From assembly GCA_015501075.1 (NCBI GenBank), contig JADNYJ010000009.1, positions 487,221-551,220 on the forward strand: DNA of 64,000 bases. The letters are read 5' to 3'. The position numbers and the translations under genes were made by a program. Positions 45,604-59,305 of this stretch are shown here, in pieces (the stretch's first letter is position 1; every line of letters begins with the position of its first letter). The notes below the pieces were generated by a model. The model did not search any database, was not told the DNA's origin, and worked only from the letters and a program-made list of their open reading frames with translations. The DNA comes from Gymnopilus junonius (taxonomy: Eukaryota; Basidiomycota; Agaricomycetes; Agaricales; Galerinaceae).

Positions 45604-48600
45604 TCACTGGTGCTCCAATGTGTAGAAAGCCGCGCACGCCAGTCTACCATTAACCTTTTCAATATTCTCAATGATGTCACACAATCCATGGTCTGCCATC
45701 AAGCCGTCATTTAACAATCCATCGTAATACCAGAAGTGATTGTTGGGAGCGATGATAGCAGCGGTGAAGTGGGCACGGCCAAAGTACACAATTCCTGCTA
45801 GATTATAGATACACGTGTCATTACCTATGCGAAGTCTCAGACATCGATTCACTTCAACGGACCGATTGATAGAAACGTCCACCACAAGAACAGGTGGAGA
45901 ATAGACCATAGATCTGCGAAATACGCGGATACTGCTGCAGGTCGGACATAACGGGATAGATCGTGTACTAGACAGATGAGAGTGATTGATATGATCATTG
46001 ACGCTTTGATACGGATGGTACATAATCGATAAACAAGAGAATGTGTCCCTTAATGGGAAGTTATGGCCATTGCCACACTCGTAGAATTCGCGGAAGGTAA
46101 GCTTATTGATCATGAACACCTCTTGGAGCACCCTCTCCAAGGATGCATACCTGCCATACCCCATACGCACAGGGTCAATAGCATGGAGATCTTGTCTGAT
46201 GCTGTCGCGAGCCAGCTCCAGCGGCGCAGCGTTGCTGCGATGATCTCAAAACTGTCAACAAGCTTTTGCAGCACACGATTCCCAAGCTGGGCATGGCTCA
46301 AGCACTGAGACCAACGGTTCTCGTCTCAAAGCCAGACATGATATAAGATGGCAAATATAGAATCGTACGCACAACTGTTATTGCTCCACTTCATCCCTGC
46401 TGGCACTAGCACGTTAGACTGGAAGGATATGTATTGGACTGTGGGGCAGAAAATTTGATCCTCTTGTGCTGTGTAGGTCTTCTGTCATAGAATCTGCATC
46501 CCCGCAATTGTATCGCAAACTTTGCGCTTCAGGTCATTTCTCGGCGGCAATGTGGCAGGGTGCTCGTTATCTCGGTCTTTAAGCTTGACGTCTTTTATCA
46601 CCTGCGTCCAATCTGTGATGGACACACTGTCCGCCACCACCTTTCATCGAAGGGTTTACTCGGAGACCACCTAATAGATCGGTGCACGGTAGAAGGCACA
46701 TATTGAAGCCTTTCCAGTTTCGAAAGCTCTGTATTAACTGATTACGGGTAGCGCCAGTTATGGAATCGGGTAGCTTGCGGTCATAAGTGAGTCGCGTTAT
46801 TTCGTCCAACATCTCGAGCTCCCGAAACTCCTGCCTGAGAGCGCCCGAACAGCCGCCTTGAACCTTTCTGCCATCAAAGCCTTGTAAAATGATAGTCCAC
46901 TAGCAGAAGAGCTACGCGACAAGGCTGTATAGTAGGCATGATGATTGAACAAGTTGTTTAGATCGATGGGATTGTACAATCTAGTCTTCCCCTGAGACAC
47001 AAAATCAGTCATCGCAAAGTTAATCAACACTTCAACCTGCGTACGATTTATATACAGTACATCGTCGTTGGGTAGGGCCGCCGTAATCGCATTTTTGGTG
47101 GGAACAATGGGCATGACGTTTTCAGGTAGACCCTCGAAATGGACAGTTGTTGGCGGATTTTTAAGCTCGACAAATAGCGTGTCCAGCATAAGCTGATCTG
47201 TTGACCCCCTTTTGGCTTGCCATCCGTACACAAACCCTTCCTGCCCTCTTGTCATACATAGCTCTGTGGCGTAATTAGTTCTAATCATTATGGGCATGCC
47301 CACGCACAGACTTAGCTTTCCAGCAATGTTTTTATCGGTCGTCGATGGAGGCATGGACCATAACCCCTTTCGCATGTCATCTGAGATGACGCTAACACGT
47401 TTAGCTCCGTGTTTGCTGTTGTCCGAAGTCCCAGTGAATGGAACATCCTCTGCGCAGAAATCTACGAGATTCTGTCCAGTCTCTTGAGCAAACCTAATAG
47501 CTCCTACGCGGTTTATTTCGTCCTTGTGCAAATTCCTGGCTGTAATTATAGCCTCGTTTCTGAAAACATTGTTACACACAGAATGATTTTTTCTAGATGA
47601 ATTTGTGACAAGCATTCGAAGAAATGAGATGTCTTCAGAGGTGCAGGCCTTATACCTCATGTTTTCTAGAGCTTTCCTTAATTTGGCATCATCGTCGCTT
47701 TGAACATGCTGCCTCATATTTTCACGCAGAATGACCGCGGTTGTGATTTGATGCCACAGCGCTTTACCTATAGCTTGCTCTTGAGAGCGCGCATTTCCGG
47801 CCAGCTCTCCAATGGTATGAGAATACAGCGACACGTTCTCCCCCCCCATCGCCGGCGGCAGCTGTGCGAAGTCGCCAGAGAAAACCATATTTAGACCTCC
47901 AAAGGGCACATCCGGTCGATCAAAGACCTTTGCCAACTGCCTATTGATCTTGAATAAGTCTGCAGCAGATAACATGGAAACCTCATCAAAGAAAACGTAC
48001 TGGACACCGCTCAATTTGGCTTTGACTTCACCAAGCTTTTTGTTTCCACGTTTGTTGATGCCAAAAGCAGAATGATAAGTGTTACCCCCAAGCAGGGCAG
48101 CAGCAGTACCAGTCGGGGCTACTATAATGAATCGATGAGATTCTTTGCGATCTCTAAAAAAATGGGAGAGCGCCTTCAAAACCTGAGATTTTCCTGTACC
48201 ACCCATCCCTCCGAGATACATCTTGAGCTGTTCGGATGCAGGTTCAACTGCATGATTTGCTATGATCCTAAAAGCTCGTTCCTGTTCTTTGTTCAATGTA
48301 AATTCTTTGACTGCAGAGTCTACAAATTGGGAATCTGGGTCTCGACGGAAGCCTTTATCGAGATACTCTTTATTGACCACGCGAACCAGATTTTCACGTG
48401 AGCAGGCGATGACATCAGCTTGATCACGCTGTTCATCAGCCTGAGGGTTATGTTTGTTTTTATCCGCTATGTGAGCCTGCTTCTTCTTGTCAATCTCGTT
48501 CAACCACTGCAATCAGATGGGAGTCTACCGAGATAAATTGCAAACATGATATTCCAGGACGTCATAGGAGGCTGACCGGAACCATAGACATTGAAAGTGA

Positions 48601-48715
48601 AGCCAGCGGCAACGACGGAAAAAGGGGGAAGTTCCATCACCCCGCCCTTGTAAAGGGGAAGTTTGCGGATAGTGTCGAAGGCTTCATCACTGAAATCAAA
48701 CAAACGATCCTCCAT
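45604..48715 (-). pseudogene. Transposon-type PIF1 helicase with a C-terminal USP-like cysteine protease domain, broken
   Basis: Read on the minus strand. An N-terminal piece (48715-48500, MEDRLFDFSDEAFDTIRKLP) leads into a 571-residue open helicase segment (48512-46797). The helicase has Walker A GGMGGTGKSQ, Walker B FFDEVSMLS, the PIF1 motif FSGDFAQLPP and the C-terminal YYTALSRSSS. A linker (LRQEFRELEMLDEITRL, about 46840-46600) follows. Then comes a papain-fold, USP-like module: Cys box WSNNSCAYDSIFAILYHVW (Cys codon 46371-46373), and a His box YFGRAHFTAAI (His codon 45769-45771) with WYYDG. Breaks include a TGA right after HVWL that looks like a former CGA, a frame change near 46230, and a frame change at the helicase start. 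No HUH Rep domain is visible. CpG content is normal, so it is younger than its surroundings. Confidence 0.7.
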
Positions 48716-49734
48716 GGTCCCGTTGTAAATTGGGACTAGAAATCATAGGGTGGGGGATGGACGGTGAGAAAACAAGAAAATATTGTATCAGAGATGACGG
48801 CACGCACCACTATCATACGCTCGACAGAGTATCAAGAATCCCATTCAAGTTTGAACGAGACACGACCGAACTTTGTACGATCTTCATTAAAACAAAGGGT
48901 CCACGGACGGAAGACCGACTACAGACAATGTAAACTACACGCCACGGACTCGCCACAGAATGAGCAGGGGGGAAAACCGAACGCAAATGAACGCTTTCCA
49001 ATACGGGAATTGGAAGAAGCAATAAATCATGGATCGGAAAAAGAAGAAAGAAAGAAGCAAAACTTGCATGATCATCAACCTTGGCGCAGACAATATATGA
49101 ACGTCAAGCCAGAAAGTATGCAGTTGTATTCTTGACTCCAGAAACCCAGGCCAACAACCCTCCTCTATAGACTGTCACCTAAAAACAATGAACGAGGAAC
49201 CCATGAAGCCGGATACGAGTGATCAAGGGAGCGGACCAAAAAAAGGGCTCACAAACGAGACGATTAAGGCCGCCCTTCAAAGACTGGACATGGCGGGCAT
49301 AGAGTGGCGACCCCAATGCATAAACCGACGCAAACCAAGCCAAAGGTAAGCAAAGATCATGGCAAGACATACGAGAGGGGACTGAAGATGCTACAGGATA
49401 AGAGACAGTCGATACAAACACAAGGTGTTAGATATGAACAAGATAAAGGAGCAGAGTTGAGGACGAAGAGAAGGAGAAAAACCCAACGTAATAACCAATA
49501 GGATTTCGGAAACAAACAAACACATGTGCTGGGAGCATCAGGCACGTGCAGAACCCAAAAATAGCAGACGTCTCCACGAAGTACGATTTAGACACACCCA
49601 TCAAGCAGCTATGATAGTGCTACAATACAAAGTAAACTGTCAATAATATGTATGCGGGACATAGCACGCTCGCTGGACAAGACAAAAAACCAAGACACTG
49701 GACAATAACGTACGAAAGAGAGATCGCAGGAGAT
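48716..49734. other. No gene recognised
   Basis: About 1 kb with normal CpG content and purine-rich plus strand. Short ORFs on either strand show no family resemblance. It may be the flank of the helicase element. Confidence 0.4.
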
Positions 49735-50337
49735 TCATAGCACAGAAAAAGAATATAAATATAGATCTGATGGCATCAAAGAAGTAAGCACGGCAGTCTC
49801 CGTGACATTTAGCGTAACGCAAGAGGAGCAGAACGTCCACCGTATAAGAACGATTCCTTCCCTTAGGGTCAGGACTCGTAAAATTGAATTGTACTTGAGG
49901 GTGTGACTGGGATCTGTGACTGTGTCAACTGTATGGATGATAAAGCATGGAACTTCATGCTTCAAGAGCCACAGCCCATCAGCCTCTGTGCAACAGTTTA
50001 GCCAAACACCCATGAGGGTTTCTTCCACTGGTGAGGCATTTGAAGTTTTGGTGTTATTATAAAGGAATTGGGCCATTTGGCCCCATGCAGATATAAGTTT
50101 GATGCTGCACTGCATCCACATGAGCAGGTCCACCCCCTCATTGAATGTCATGACTGCCTCAAGCACCTTCAGGTCCTCTGAAGGGTAAACTGGCCTATTG
50201 TCCCATAACTCCCTGCAGATGCCATCCACATTCCTCCATGAATGAACATGCTGATCAATGTCCTGAGCCTGTTCATCAACTCCTTGACATATGTGGATTT
50301 GAAAAATCCACGATTGGTCATGGTCATAGAGTGCCAA
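49735..50337 (-). pseudogene. Unidentified ORF remnant, 200 residues
   Basis: An open stretch on the minus strand encodes a protein rich in tryptophan and acidic residues (for example FNEGVDLLMWMQCSIKLISA). Its first two-thirds are CpG-poor and the last third is CpG-normal, so it may be a chance fusion of transposon debris and flank. I do not recognise a domain. Confidence 0.3.
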
Positions 50338-51237
50338 TGTTTAAGCAGGGGAGTGAACTCTGGTAGAGAATCACTACCCTGATGACAAACAAATCCTAGC
50401 CAGGGCTGGGCAGAGTTGAAGTGCTGAGGTGAGATGGTGGGGTTGAAACAGCCAAGATGACCATCATAATGAAGAAATTTGGGGGGGATGGGAGCAAAGA
50501 TATTGATGACTCCATCTGCACAGCTCTAGTTGAAACTACATGAAATGGGGGAAGAAAGAAGCACATTGTGTCTTGGAAGGTGGGGTGACAGAGGTACCTG
50601 GTGAAGCTCTTGAGGCATTCCATCAGGAAAGTCAGGGAACCATACTGAGGGCCAGATGATGATATGAGTGGAGAAGCAGAAAAGAGAGAAACAAATCAAA
50701 AGTTGGAGCCAGGTGCAGCTACAAGCACAACTCTAAAACTCAAATGACTATCACCCTCAGGTAAAATTGGACCAGTGCTGCTTTCAAAAGTGCAACTTGG
50801 ATTTGATTTGCCTTCTATGAGACCCTACTAAAGCCCAGTGCAGACAGTGTGTGACTTGGGTTAGGAGCAGGATGGCAGAAGGGGAGAGGAGGGTGGGATA
50901 GAACAACAATGGTCAAGCTAAACATTTTGTTGAATGAACCAAACAAACTTAGACAAACAAAGGGATTAAAATAAATAAAGAATTAAAATAACAAGAAATA
51001 TAGAGAGATGTTCATAGGGAGAATTTAAAAGGAACAGTTCTACTGTCTGGTAAAGGATAATGAGGAAATAAGTAAGAGCATGGAGATGGTTGGTCTAGAG
51101 GAAGAAGGAATTTATGTACACTACTTTGCCAGCAATGCTAAGTATTCTCATTTCAATTCAGGAGCATTATGCAGGTCATATTCTGATACCCAGGAGTCTT
51201 TGGCAGGGCCATATCCTGCCCATCTGACCAAATACAT
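50338..51237. other. CpG-poor repeat debris, no gene recognised
   Basis: About 900 bp of CpG-depleted sequence between the ORF remnant and the Ty3/gypsy fragment. A minus-strand 75-residue stretch (50623-50396) shows no domain. Confidence 0.4.
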
Positions 51238-52740
51238 TCAATGATTGCCTTTCTTTTTTGATGTGAGCTTATGTCCCAGTATAGCCTCCACTTCATACTC
51301 AGGGGTGGCAAGGAAATCTCTAGTAGATAGAAGTATAGTCCATTTGCCCAGCTTGGCAGAAGATGAGTAATACTTCTTGAGATGTTGAATGTTGAACACT
51401 GGATGCATAGGGTAAGTGTCTGGCAGCCTCAAGTGGTAAACCATTGGATTGATTTTTTCCAAGACCTCAAAAGGGCCAATGGTTCATTGGATGAGCTTTT
51501 TACCTGTTCCTTCCACATACACAAGTTTCAAGGTATAAGGATTAACCAGCACTTGATCACCAACCCTAATATCATCCAGTAGTCATCGTCCCTTGTTATA
51601 AGCTCAGGCTTGTTTCTCCTGGGCTAGTATGAAAGCATAGCAAGCTGAATTATGGATCTTGTTTAAGGCAGTAATGAAGTCCTCAGCTTTCTGACTATGT
51701 TATATACATGCCTCCAACCAACTCCGATCTCCGACCATATGAACTCTGACTTCATAATCTCCTCGAAATACTACAAGTCCCAGAACACATAGACACTTAA
51801 GCTACACATAGCTAGATGACTCTGAGTAGTGCAGGTTAACTTATATGTTTGCCTGCTCACTAGTACATGTATGGTCTCTGCTTAGTTTCCTCCATAGCAT
51901 AAAAACCATAGAACTATTATTAGGTACCTCAGTTCATATATTGTTCATTAATCAATCCATGCTCTCTACTCTGCTCTCTCATTCTGATCCAACTCTGAAA
52001 TTTGAGACAATGTCCAGACAATGGAGTGCAACACACACGTTGAAGCTGAAGTCTCAACCCTATGTCTACATATGTTACGCTAAGACCAACTCTGACACCG
52101 ATGTACTCCAATGTAGCTCCGATGTGGATCTCCTCTGCCTGCTCCACCCTTCCCTTTGTCAAGAACTTAACAGACTGGGGAGGAAGGGGCAAGATACAGG
52201 GTCAGTTTCCTTTACTAATAGCATAGTCAATATAGTGGGGTGATATCCAAGAAGTAGGAAGCTCAGTGAGTATGAAGAAGAAGAATGGATCGAAGAGTTG
52301 TAGGCAGAGGTGAGAATGCTTAACCATTCAGACCAAGAAGAATGGTTACTGGTGACATAGGCTCTTAGCATTTGTTCTATGATACCATTAAGAACTTCAG
52401 TTTGCACATCTGTCTGTGGATGATGAGAGGAAGACAGCACCATAACACTGCTATAATATGCTACCACCACCTTCCAGAAGTCCATAGACCATCTCTTATC
52501 ATGATCTGCTGATAGGGTACCTACCTGGTTACCTATGAATTTTGCAATTTTACTATATTTATGCACTAAATATATCATTAATGATCCCAGATAACACACC
52601 TAATACAAGGGTATTAAGAGTAGGAAGTATGACCTTGTACTGGCCAACTAAAGATGGAGTGTCTATTATGAAACTACTATCAATAGCACGACGGTAGTAA
52701 CTGAGTAATGACCTAGGACTAGGTCTATTCAGTAAGCTCA
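51238..52740 (-). mobile_element. Ty3/gypsy chromovirus-type retrotransposon fragment (integrase plus chromodomain)
   Basis: Minus-strand pieces show the integrase core near 52600-52160 (RWSMDFWKVVVAYY, SSHHPQTDVQTEVLNGIIEQ, SWSEWLSILTSAYNSS). They end at 51462-51238 with the integrase C-terminal block HPVFNIQHLKKYY and the chromodomain entry TPEYEVEAILGHKL. Frames are broken several times, and a CpG-poor gap lies between the pieces. Only the pol 3' end is left; reverse transcriptase and LTRs are not visible. Confidence 0.85.
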
Positions 52741-52859
52741 GAGGCACCTATAACAAAGGTTACCAAAGATCTAAATGGGACCTAGTAATACACTCAAGTC
52801 ATTAACTATCAAGAGGGGCATTGCTGATATATGATGATACCCAAGACCTGATAATAGTG

Positions 52860-54309
52860 CAAACCTCTAAATACAGAGGCCTTGGCATCCTGCTCTAACA
52901 ACTCAGCACCTGGTCCTGATCATATTAAGTGGTCACACCTTAAGGCAATCATCCACAATGAACATTGTCTTTAGGTGTTCATACAGTTAGCTAATGCCTG
53001 CCTTTGGGTTGGGTATTGGCTGACTCATTTTAAGGAATCCTTGTCGGTGATTATTCCCAAACCCAACAAGCCCTCATACTCCATGCCTAAGGCATTCAGA
53101 CCCATTGTGCTTCTGAACACCCTTGGCAAATTGGTTGAAAAGATGCTTTCCAACCATATTCAGTTTGATGCTGTTAAGCATGATATCTTTCCCCCTAACC
53201 AACTCAGAGGAGTGTGCCAGTGCTCCACCGAGGATGCGGGCTTGCTCCTCATGCACCTGGTGCATGCGGGTTGGGCTCATGGCTTGAAAACCAGTGTCAT
53301 TGCCTTCGATGTGGTGCAGTTCTTCTCTTCCCTCAATCACAAAGTGCTGATTGTGATTCTCAAGAAGCAAGGCTTCCCTCCTAATGTGGTGGAATTCTTT
53401 TCATCATACCTTGTTGGCTGCTCCACATCTTATGCCTGGAATGGTTTTCAATCTGACCCCTGACAAGCTGATGTTGGGGTGGGGCAGGGCTCGGCTTTGT
53501 CCCCTGTACTCTCAGCACTCTTCCTCGCACCAGTGCTGAAGCTTTTCATGCAGAATGAGTCAGTCTCCGATACCACTCTGCTCTCTTACATTGATGATGG
53601 CACACTTATTGTACAATCAAAGACACTTGATGACAACTGCATAGCACTGAAAAGGTCCTATGCAGTGATCTTCAAACTCTTCACAAAGTTCACCCTCACT
53701 CTTGAGCATGACAAGATGGAGTTATTCCATTTTGATTGTTCTCATTCTGAGTTCAATCCATCCATGGATCTAGGGTATGCTCCCTATACTCATGACAAAT
53801 GTTTGATGCCCAAGCCATTTTGGCAGTACTTGGGTTTCTTCTTTGACTGGAAGCTGATGTTCCATGAACATGTCTGGTACTATTCTACCAAGTCCTTTAC
53901 CACTGTTAAGGTGATGAGGATGCTCGGTAACTCTTCCAGGGGGTTAACACCCATGCAAAAGCATCTGCTTTACAGGTCTTGTGTGTTGCCTATCGCAACA
54001 TATGGCCTCTGGTTGTGGTTCTTCCAGGGTGCTAAGTGCCAGGGGACCATTAAGTTACTGACCAGCATGCAGCGGCATGCTGTGCTCTGGATTACTGGTG
54101 CATTTTGCACCTCCCCTATGGGGGGGATTGAGGCCCTTGCTGGCCTTGTGCCCATTTACTTAGTTTTGAAATGTGCCATTGCAGTAGGTGTACTGCACAT
54201 GGCGGCCCTCTTGGACACTCATCCAGTGTGCTCTTTGTTGAGTGCGCCCTTCTCCAAGGGAGTGAATCCTCACCCTCACTCTGCTGCCTTTATGACTGCC
54301 CCTCAATGA
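52860..54309 (+). mobile_element. LINE (Tad/I-type) ORF2 reverse transcriptase fragment, decayed
   Basis: The coding stretch starts inside reverse transcriptase (SNNSAPGPDHIKWSHLKAII) and runs through IIPKPNKPSYSMPKAFRPIV, LVEKMLSNHI, the catalytic strand LLSYIDDGTLIV (YIDD) and the thumb-like LGFFFDWKLMFHEHV to a C-terminal CSTLLSAPF-like end at 54309. Stops interrupt it near 52970 and at 53461-53463; the latter is a TGA at the position of a probable Arg or Gln codon. The endonuclease half is missing, so the copy is 5'-truncated. The CATTCCATTT array begins about 80 bp past the stop. Confidence 0.85.
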
Positions 54310-54390
54310 GCTAAAGTGAGGGGTACTGTTATGGACGTAGATGATACACTCCATGTTGTTAGTGAGCCTCTGGAGCCATTTGCTCCATTT

Positions 54391-54500
54391 CATTCCATTT
54401 CATTCCATTTCATTCCATTTCATTCCATTTCATTCCATTTCATTCCATTTCATTCCATTTCATTCCATTTCATTCCATTTCATTCCATTTCATTCCATTT
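54391..54500 (+). repeat. Eleven perfect CATTCCATTT decamers
   Basis: A tandem array of eleven identical 10-bp units follows the LINE ORF2 fragment. It is preceded by a degenerate unit (TGCTCCATTT). The perfection of the array contrasts with the decay around it. Confidence 0.97.
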
Positions 54501-57500
54501 CATAAAAGGGTCAGAACTTGCTAAGATACTCTACCATGTTTAGTGTGGACAGTTAAATCAAAGCACCCCAGTTAAAAGCCAACCAAAAGACTACCAAGTC
54601 ACTAAGATCTTAAAATCTATCCAAGCCTCCAAACAACTTTACCTAGAGCTTGTCTCAATAGAGGTGTTTGCGAAGACAAGAGTTGAGTTTGAAGTAGAGT
54701 GTGTTGTTGTTGTTGTAGGATGATAACTAGCATGCTAAACTAAGAGCTCTACTCTTATGTTTACCCTTAAGCAAGAACTAGTGTTTCATGTGAAGCCCAC
54801 CACGAGGGAGGCAACAGAGAGGCAACAGACTAAAAGATCAGTTTCTTGCAGTCAAAACAGCTTCAAACAAGAGTCCAGTCCAAGGAACCTCTGCAGACAA
54901 GTCAGTGAGACCACTTACTGTTAGAATCCCAGCCTCTAAACCACCTGGTGGCAGGCCTGGTGATTCAATACAAAAATCTATACCAAAAGCGAGACTCACG
55001 TCAAACTCACTATGAGCAGGAAAAGAGACATTAGGATTAGAAGCTAGTAAAAAGAAACTAGCAAGAAATATAAGAACCAATCAAATGATAACCCCAATTA
55101 TATGCTCCGTGCCACCACTGTTACCATTACCTGATATTGAATTAGCACACAATATGCCTTCTGATTCATCTAAAGTACTACTCCCCAACACGAGGGATGC
55201 TCCTAAATTTGAAGGAGATAAACCCTCAGAGCTAAACAGGTTCTTGGACTAAATGGAAGACCTCTTTAAAAGAGGAAGCATTACTGATGACTGTGAAAAA
55301 GTCACTATGGTGGGCAAATATGCTGATGCACGAACTGAAAAACAATGGTGGTTCTTCAATAAATATGATGCAGGAACTTGGGTTGAATTCAAGAAGGAGC
55401 TCCAAGAAAGCTACATCAAAGCCTTGGATGATGAGCTAGGGTCAATTACTGAGCTAAAGAAGATCTGTAGGAAACATTCCCCTATAGCCTCTGATGAACT
55501 CAAAGACCTCCAAGCTTTCAAAAGAGAATTTGTCGCAGAAGCCAGGAGTCTGTTCAAAGAACCTGCTGTCCTGTCAAACCATGAAGCCATTGACTTATTC
55601 CTGGATTGCCTCAGTAAGGAATTCCAGGAATGAGTGGTTAACAGGCTTGATGTATTGGCAGCAGCAGATAAGCAACCTTGAACTTGCAGAGTAGAAGACC
55701 AATATGATTTAGACATGGCCATGGATGTTGCAATTAATATAGCACAAGGGGCTTGAGCGATGATGGTAGATAGAGTGGGAATGAAGCAAAGCAGGGAGGT
55801 AACAAATAGCCAAATAGCATGCAGACTTTGGTCAGCATAAAAGGGGAGCAAACAGATGCAAGTTTGGCAGCCTTTCTTGATGAATTAGAAATTGCTAGGC
55901 ACCAAGACAAGAAACTCGTAAATGAGCTTGTAAAAACAATGCAGGCTTTCACCAAAATGTCAAATCCCCCTCAGCAGTCTGTAGGATATTACAGACAGCC
56001 AAGCATAGCAGTAAACAATAATAGCATGAATGCAGGTTGCTATTACTGTAGGGAACCTGGCCATCACCACAATAATTGTCCACACTGCGATGCTCATGTA
56101 AAGGAAGGGTGGATTATTGTAGACAATAATGGCCAAGCCCAAATGGCCAATGGCACCCTCATGCCCTCTGGACCTGGTTCAGTGTCCATGAAGGATTGGG
56201 TGGAGGCTATATTCAAGAAACCTGCTTCATCAAGCCAGCATAAGACACTAGGGTTAATTCAAATGACTCAAGTATTGGCTAATGTGGGTCTGATAACCCA
56301 AGAACAAGCCAAGGACATCTTGGAGAGGCTAGATGACAAAGATATTCATCAGTATTTGTACTCCAATAATAAACTGAATGAGGGTTTCTGAAGCATTGAT
56401 GAAGGGAGTAGACAATAGCAGGGAAATGACTAAGCCCAGCTATTCACAAACCCTGGAGGACCCCCAAATTCTTAGTCAAATAAATACATGGAAAATACAA
56501 GAGATGAACCAGTGGGCAAACTATGTGCTGCCCCAAAATCCATACAAGAAAAACAAAGAAACAAAGAAAGAGAAGTTAGAGCAGAGAAATGGAGTCAGGA
56601 AGTAGCAGAGAAAATCAAGAAAGCCAAAGAAAGAGAAGTCATAGAAGAAGAGTTGCAGAGTATAGTAGCAGAAAGAGGATCTGAGGTGCCTGTGTCTGAG
56701 GAACCAGAGCTACTTTTTGGAGGTGCAACCATTAACTGAAATAGTGCACAAAGATTTGCCTAAGGCAATAGGCCAAGATGGCTGCCTACAAGATAACCTT
56801 ACCAATTGAAAAATACAGATTGACTGAGAAATATTAGAGCACCTAATGAATGCTCTGGTCACTGCTATGGTTGGGGAAATATTGGGTATATCAGACACAA
56901 TAAGGAAGGGTGCAGCCAAGAAATTGCTAAAGTATGGAAAGCAAAAGTGGCTAAACCCAACCAACAATTTACCATGCAAATTGAAGAAGAGGCAGTCTGA
57001 TGAGGAATCAGGCACTGACTCAGTGGTGCCAGAAGAACCTACTTCTAAGGTTATGACCTTAAGTAACTGGGTCAGAGTAGAAGATTTGCCTTTAACATTG
57101 GTGTACACTGTGCTTACTGAGGACTCAGATATTGGGCCTAAGGGAGCATGGGTGGTCAATGATCCATCATGCAATATTATGATTCAGTTCCTGCAGAAGA
57201 AAGGCATATGCCTATTCTTGCAGCCAGAAGTGTGGAAAATCTCAGAGCATGTTTTCCAAAGATAAATAAACAGGGAACCATGAGACTGTATTAGACTCTG
57301 GCTCAGAGGTGGTTTCAATACCTGAGAAAGTAGCCACTAGCCTGGGGATCAGTTGGGACCCAGGTGTTAAAATGGAAATGGAAGGAGTACATGGGGACGT
57401 GGAGGTGACTCTGGGAATAGCATGCAATGTGCCTTTCGAGATCAGCGGCATCACCCTACTGCAACAGATCCATATCATAAAGAAGGCTCCCTATGATTGC

Positions 57501-59305
57501 CTTATGGGATGACCTTTTGATGTGCTCACTAAATCAGTAGTGGATAACTCAGCAGGGGATGGTAGTCAATTAATCACAATTACCGAACCTGTACTGGGAA
57601 GAAATTAACATTCCAACTTTCAAAAGGGAAAAGCCCCACCTGGAATGGACCAGAGCTGGGACTCATCTTTTCGACCTCGAGGATTTGATGGATAATCAAG
57701 GAGAGGTAGTGCTATTAATCAATTATGAACCAGAAAATGGGGCAATCACAGTGGAAGGTTATACTATATCAACTACAGGGAGTTTCTCACAAGCGGCCTG
57801 ATGAATGCAATGTTAGAACAGGCTGCTAATGAAATAAATATGGAGGACCATGAGCATGAAAGAATTGGAAACTTCATGGCTCAGTCCATTAAAGGAATGA
57901 AACAGATGTATACACAATGCTTCATTCCTTTGGAGCCCAGTACCATGGTCTTTCCTAATAAAGGCATGGCTAAACCAAAGCCCAAGCCTGTGATGAAAGT
58001 AGGCAAAAAGGAGTAGTTCAGTTCACAGCTAAAAAGTATAAGCTGGTGGCACAAAAAGTTAAACCAATATATGGGGAATTACCGACAAGCAGAATTAATG
58101 AGGGAGATCCATTGGAAGGACTGCCTGAGCTACCCACCCACCCACCAGAGTTTACTCCTTTTGGGTGATATACCCAAGAATGGAAGGAACAGATGGATGT
58201 GCTCATTCCAAGCTATTTTTAAATGATGAAGAAAGAAAGTTACTACACCAGACTATATGGGCACATGATACCGCATTTGCTTGGGATGAATCAGAAAAAG
58301 GATGATTCAGGGAAGACTTCTTCCCTCCTGTGGAAATACCCACTATCGAGCACACTCCGTGGGCTTTGAGAAGTATAAGGATTCCACCAGGATTATACAA
58401 GGAAATTTGCGAAATGGTTCTAGCCAAAATAAAGTCGGGTGTATATGAACCTTCAAATTCATCCTACCGGTCAAGATGGTTCACCATATTAAAGAAAAAT
58501 GGAAAACTTCATATTGTCCATAGTTTGGAACCTCTGAATGCAGTTACCATTGCACACTCAGGACTCCCGCCAGCCACTGAGGACTTGGCAGAATATTTTG
58601 CAGGTTGCGCATGCAGTGGAATTCTAGATCTTCTTGTAGGATATGATGAACGAATGCTAGCTGAGGTCTCTAGAGATTTAACTACTTTTCAGATGCCATT
58701 GGGGGCTATGAGGCTAGTGACCTTACCAATGGGCTGGACTAATTTGGTACCTATTTTCCATGAAGATGTGTGTGCCATTTTGCATGATGAAATACTGCTT
58801 GTAACCAACCCATACATTGATGATGTACCCATCACAGGTCCTAAGACCAGGTATGAACTCGAAAATGGAGGATATGAGACAATACCAGAAAACCCAAAAA
58901 TTAGATGTTTTGTATGGGAACATTTCCAGAATGTTAATCGAATACTACAAAGGATGAAGTATTGTGGAGGTACTTTCTCCAGGCACAAATCTATCCTTTG
59001 TGCAAGTGAAATAATGGTGGTAGGGCATCACTGCACTTATGAAGGGAGAAAGCCTGCCATGGAGCAAGTTAAAGTCATCACCAACTGGGGACCATGTAAA
59101 GACATTAGCGATTTGTGCACTTTTCTTGGAACCTTCACTGGTTTACAGCCCTTCATACCCAATTATAGTATATGGGCCTTCCATTTAAATAAACTCCTTA
59201 AAAATAACACACCTTGGGAGTGGGGGCCTGAACAAGAGCAGAGCATGCAGGAATTGAAAAATGGTCTTTCTCTGTGTAGATGCACTCTGACCAATAGATT
59301 ATGAA

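Noticed and set aside
45604..50337. Complete Helitron with HUH Rep domain
   Set aside because: No HUH motif or Rep-like ORF was seen on either strand from 45,600 to 50,300, and no Helitron termini were identified; only the helicase-protease part is supported.
54391..54500. CATTCCATTT array as human satellite contamination
   Set aside because: The unit resembles ATTCC-type satellites only superficially, the array is short, perfect in a 10-mer register, and sits directly between fungal LINE and Ty3/gypsy sequence.
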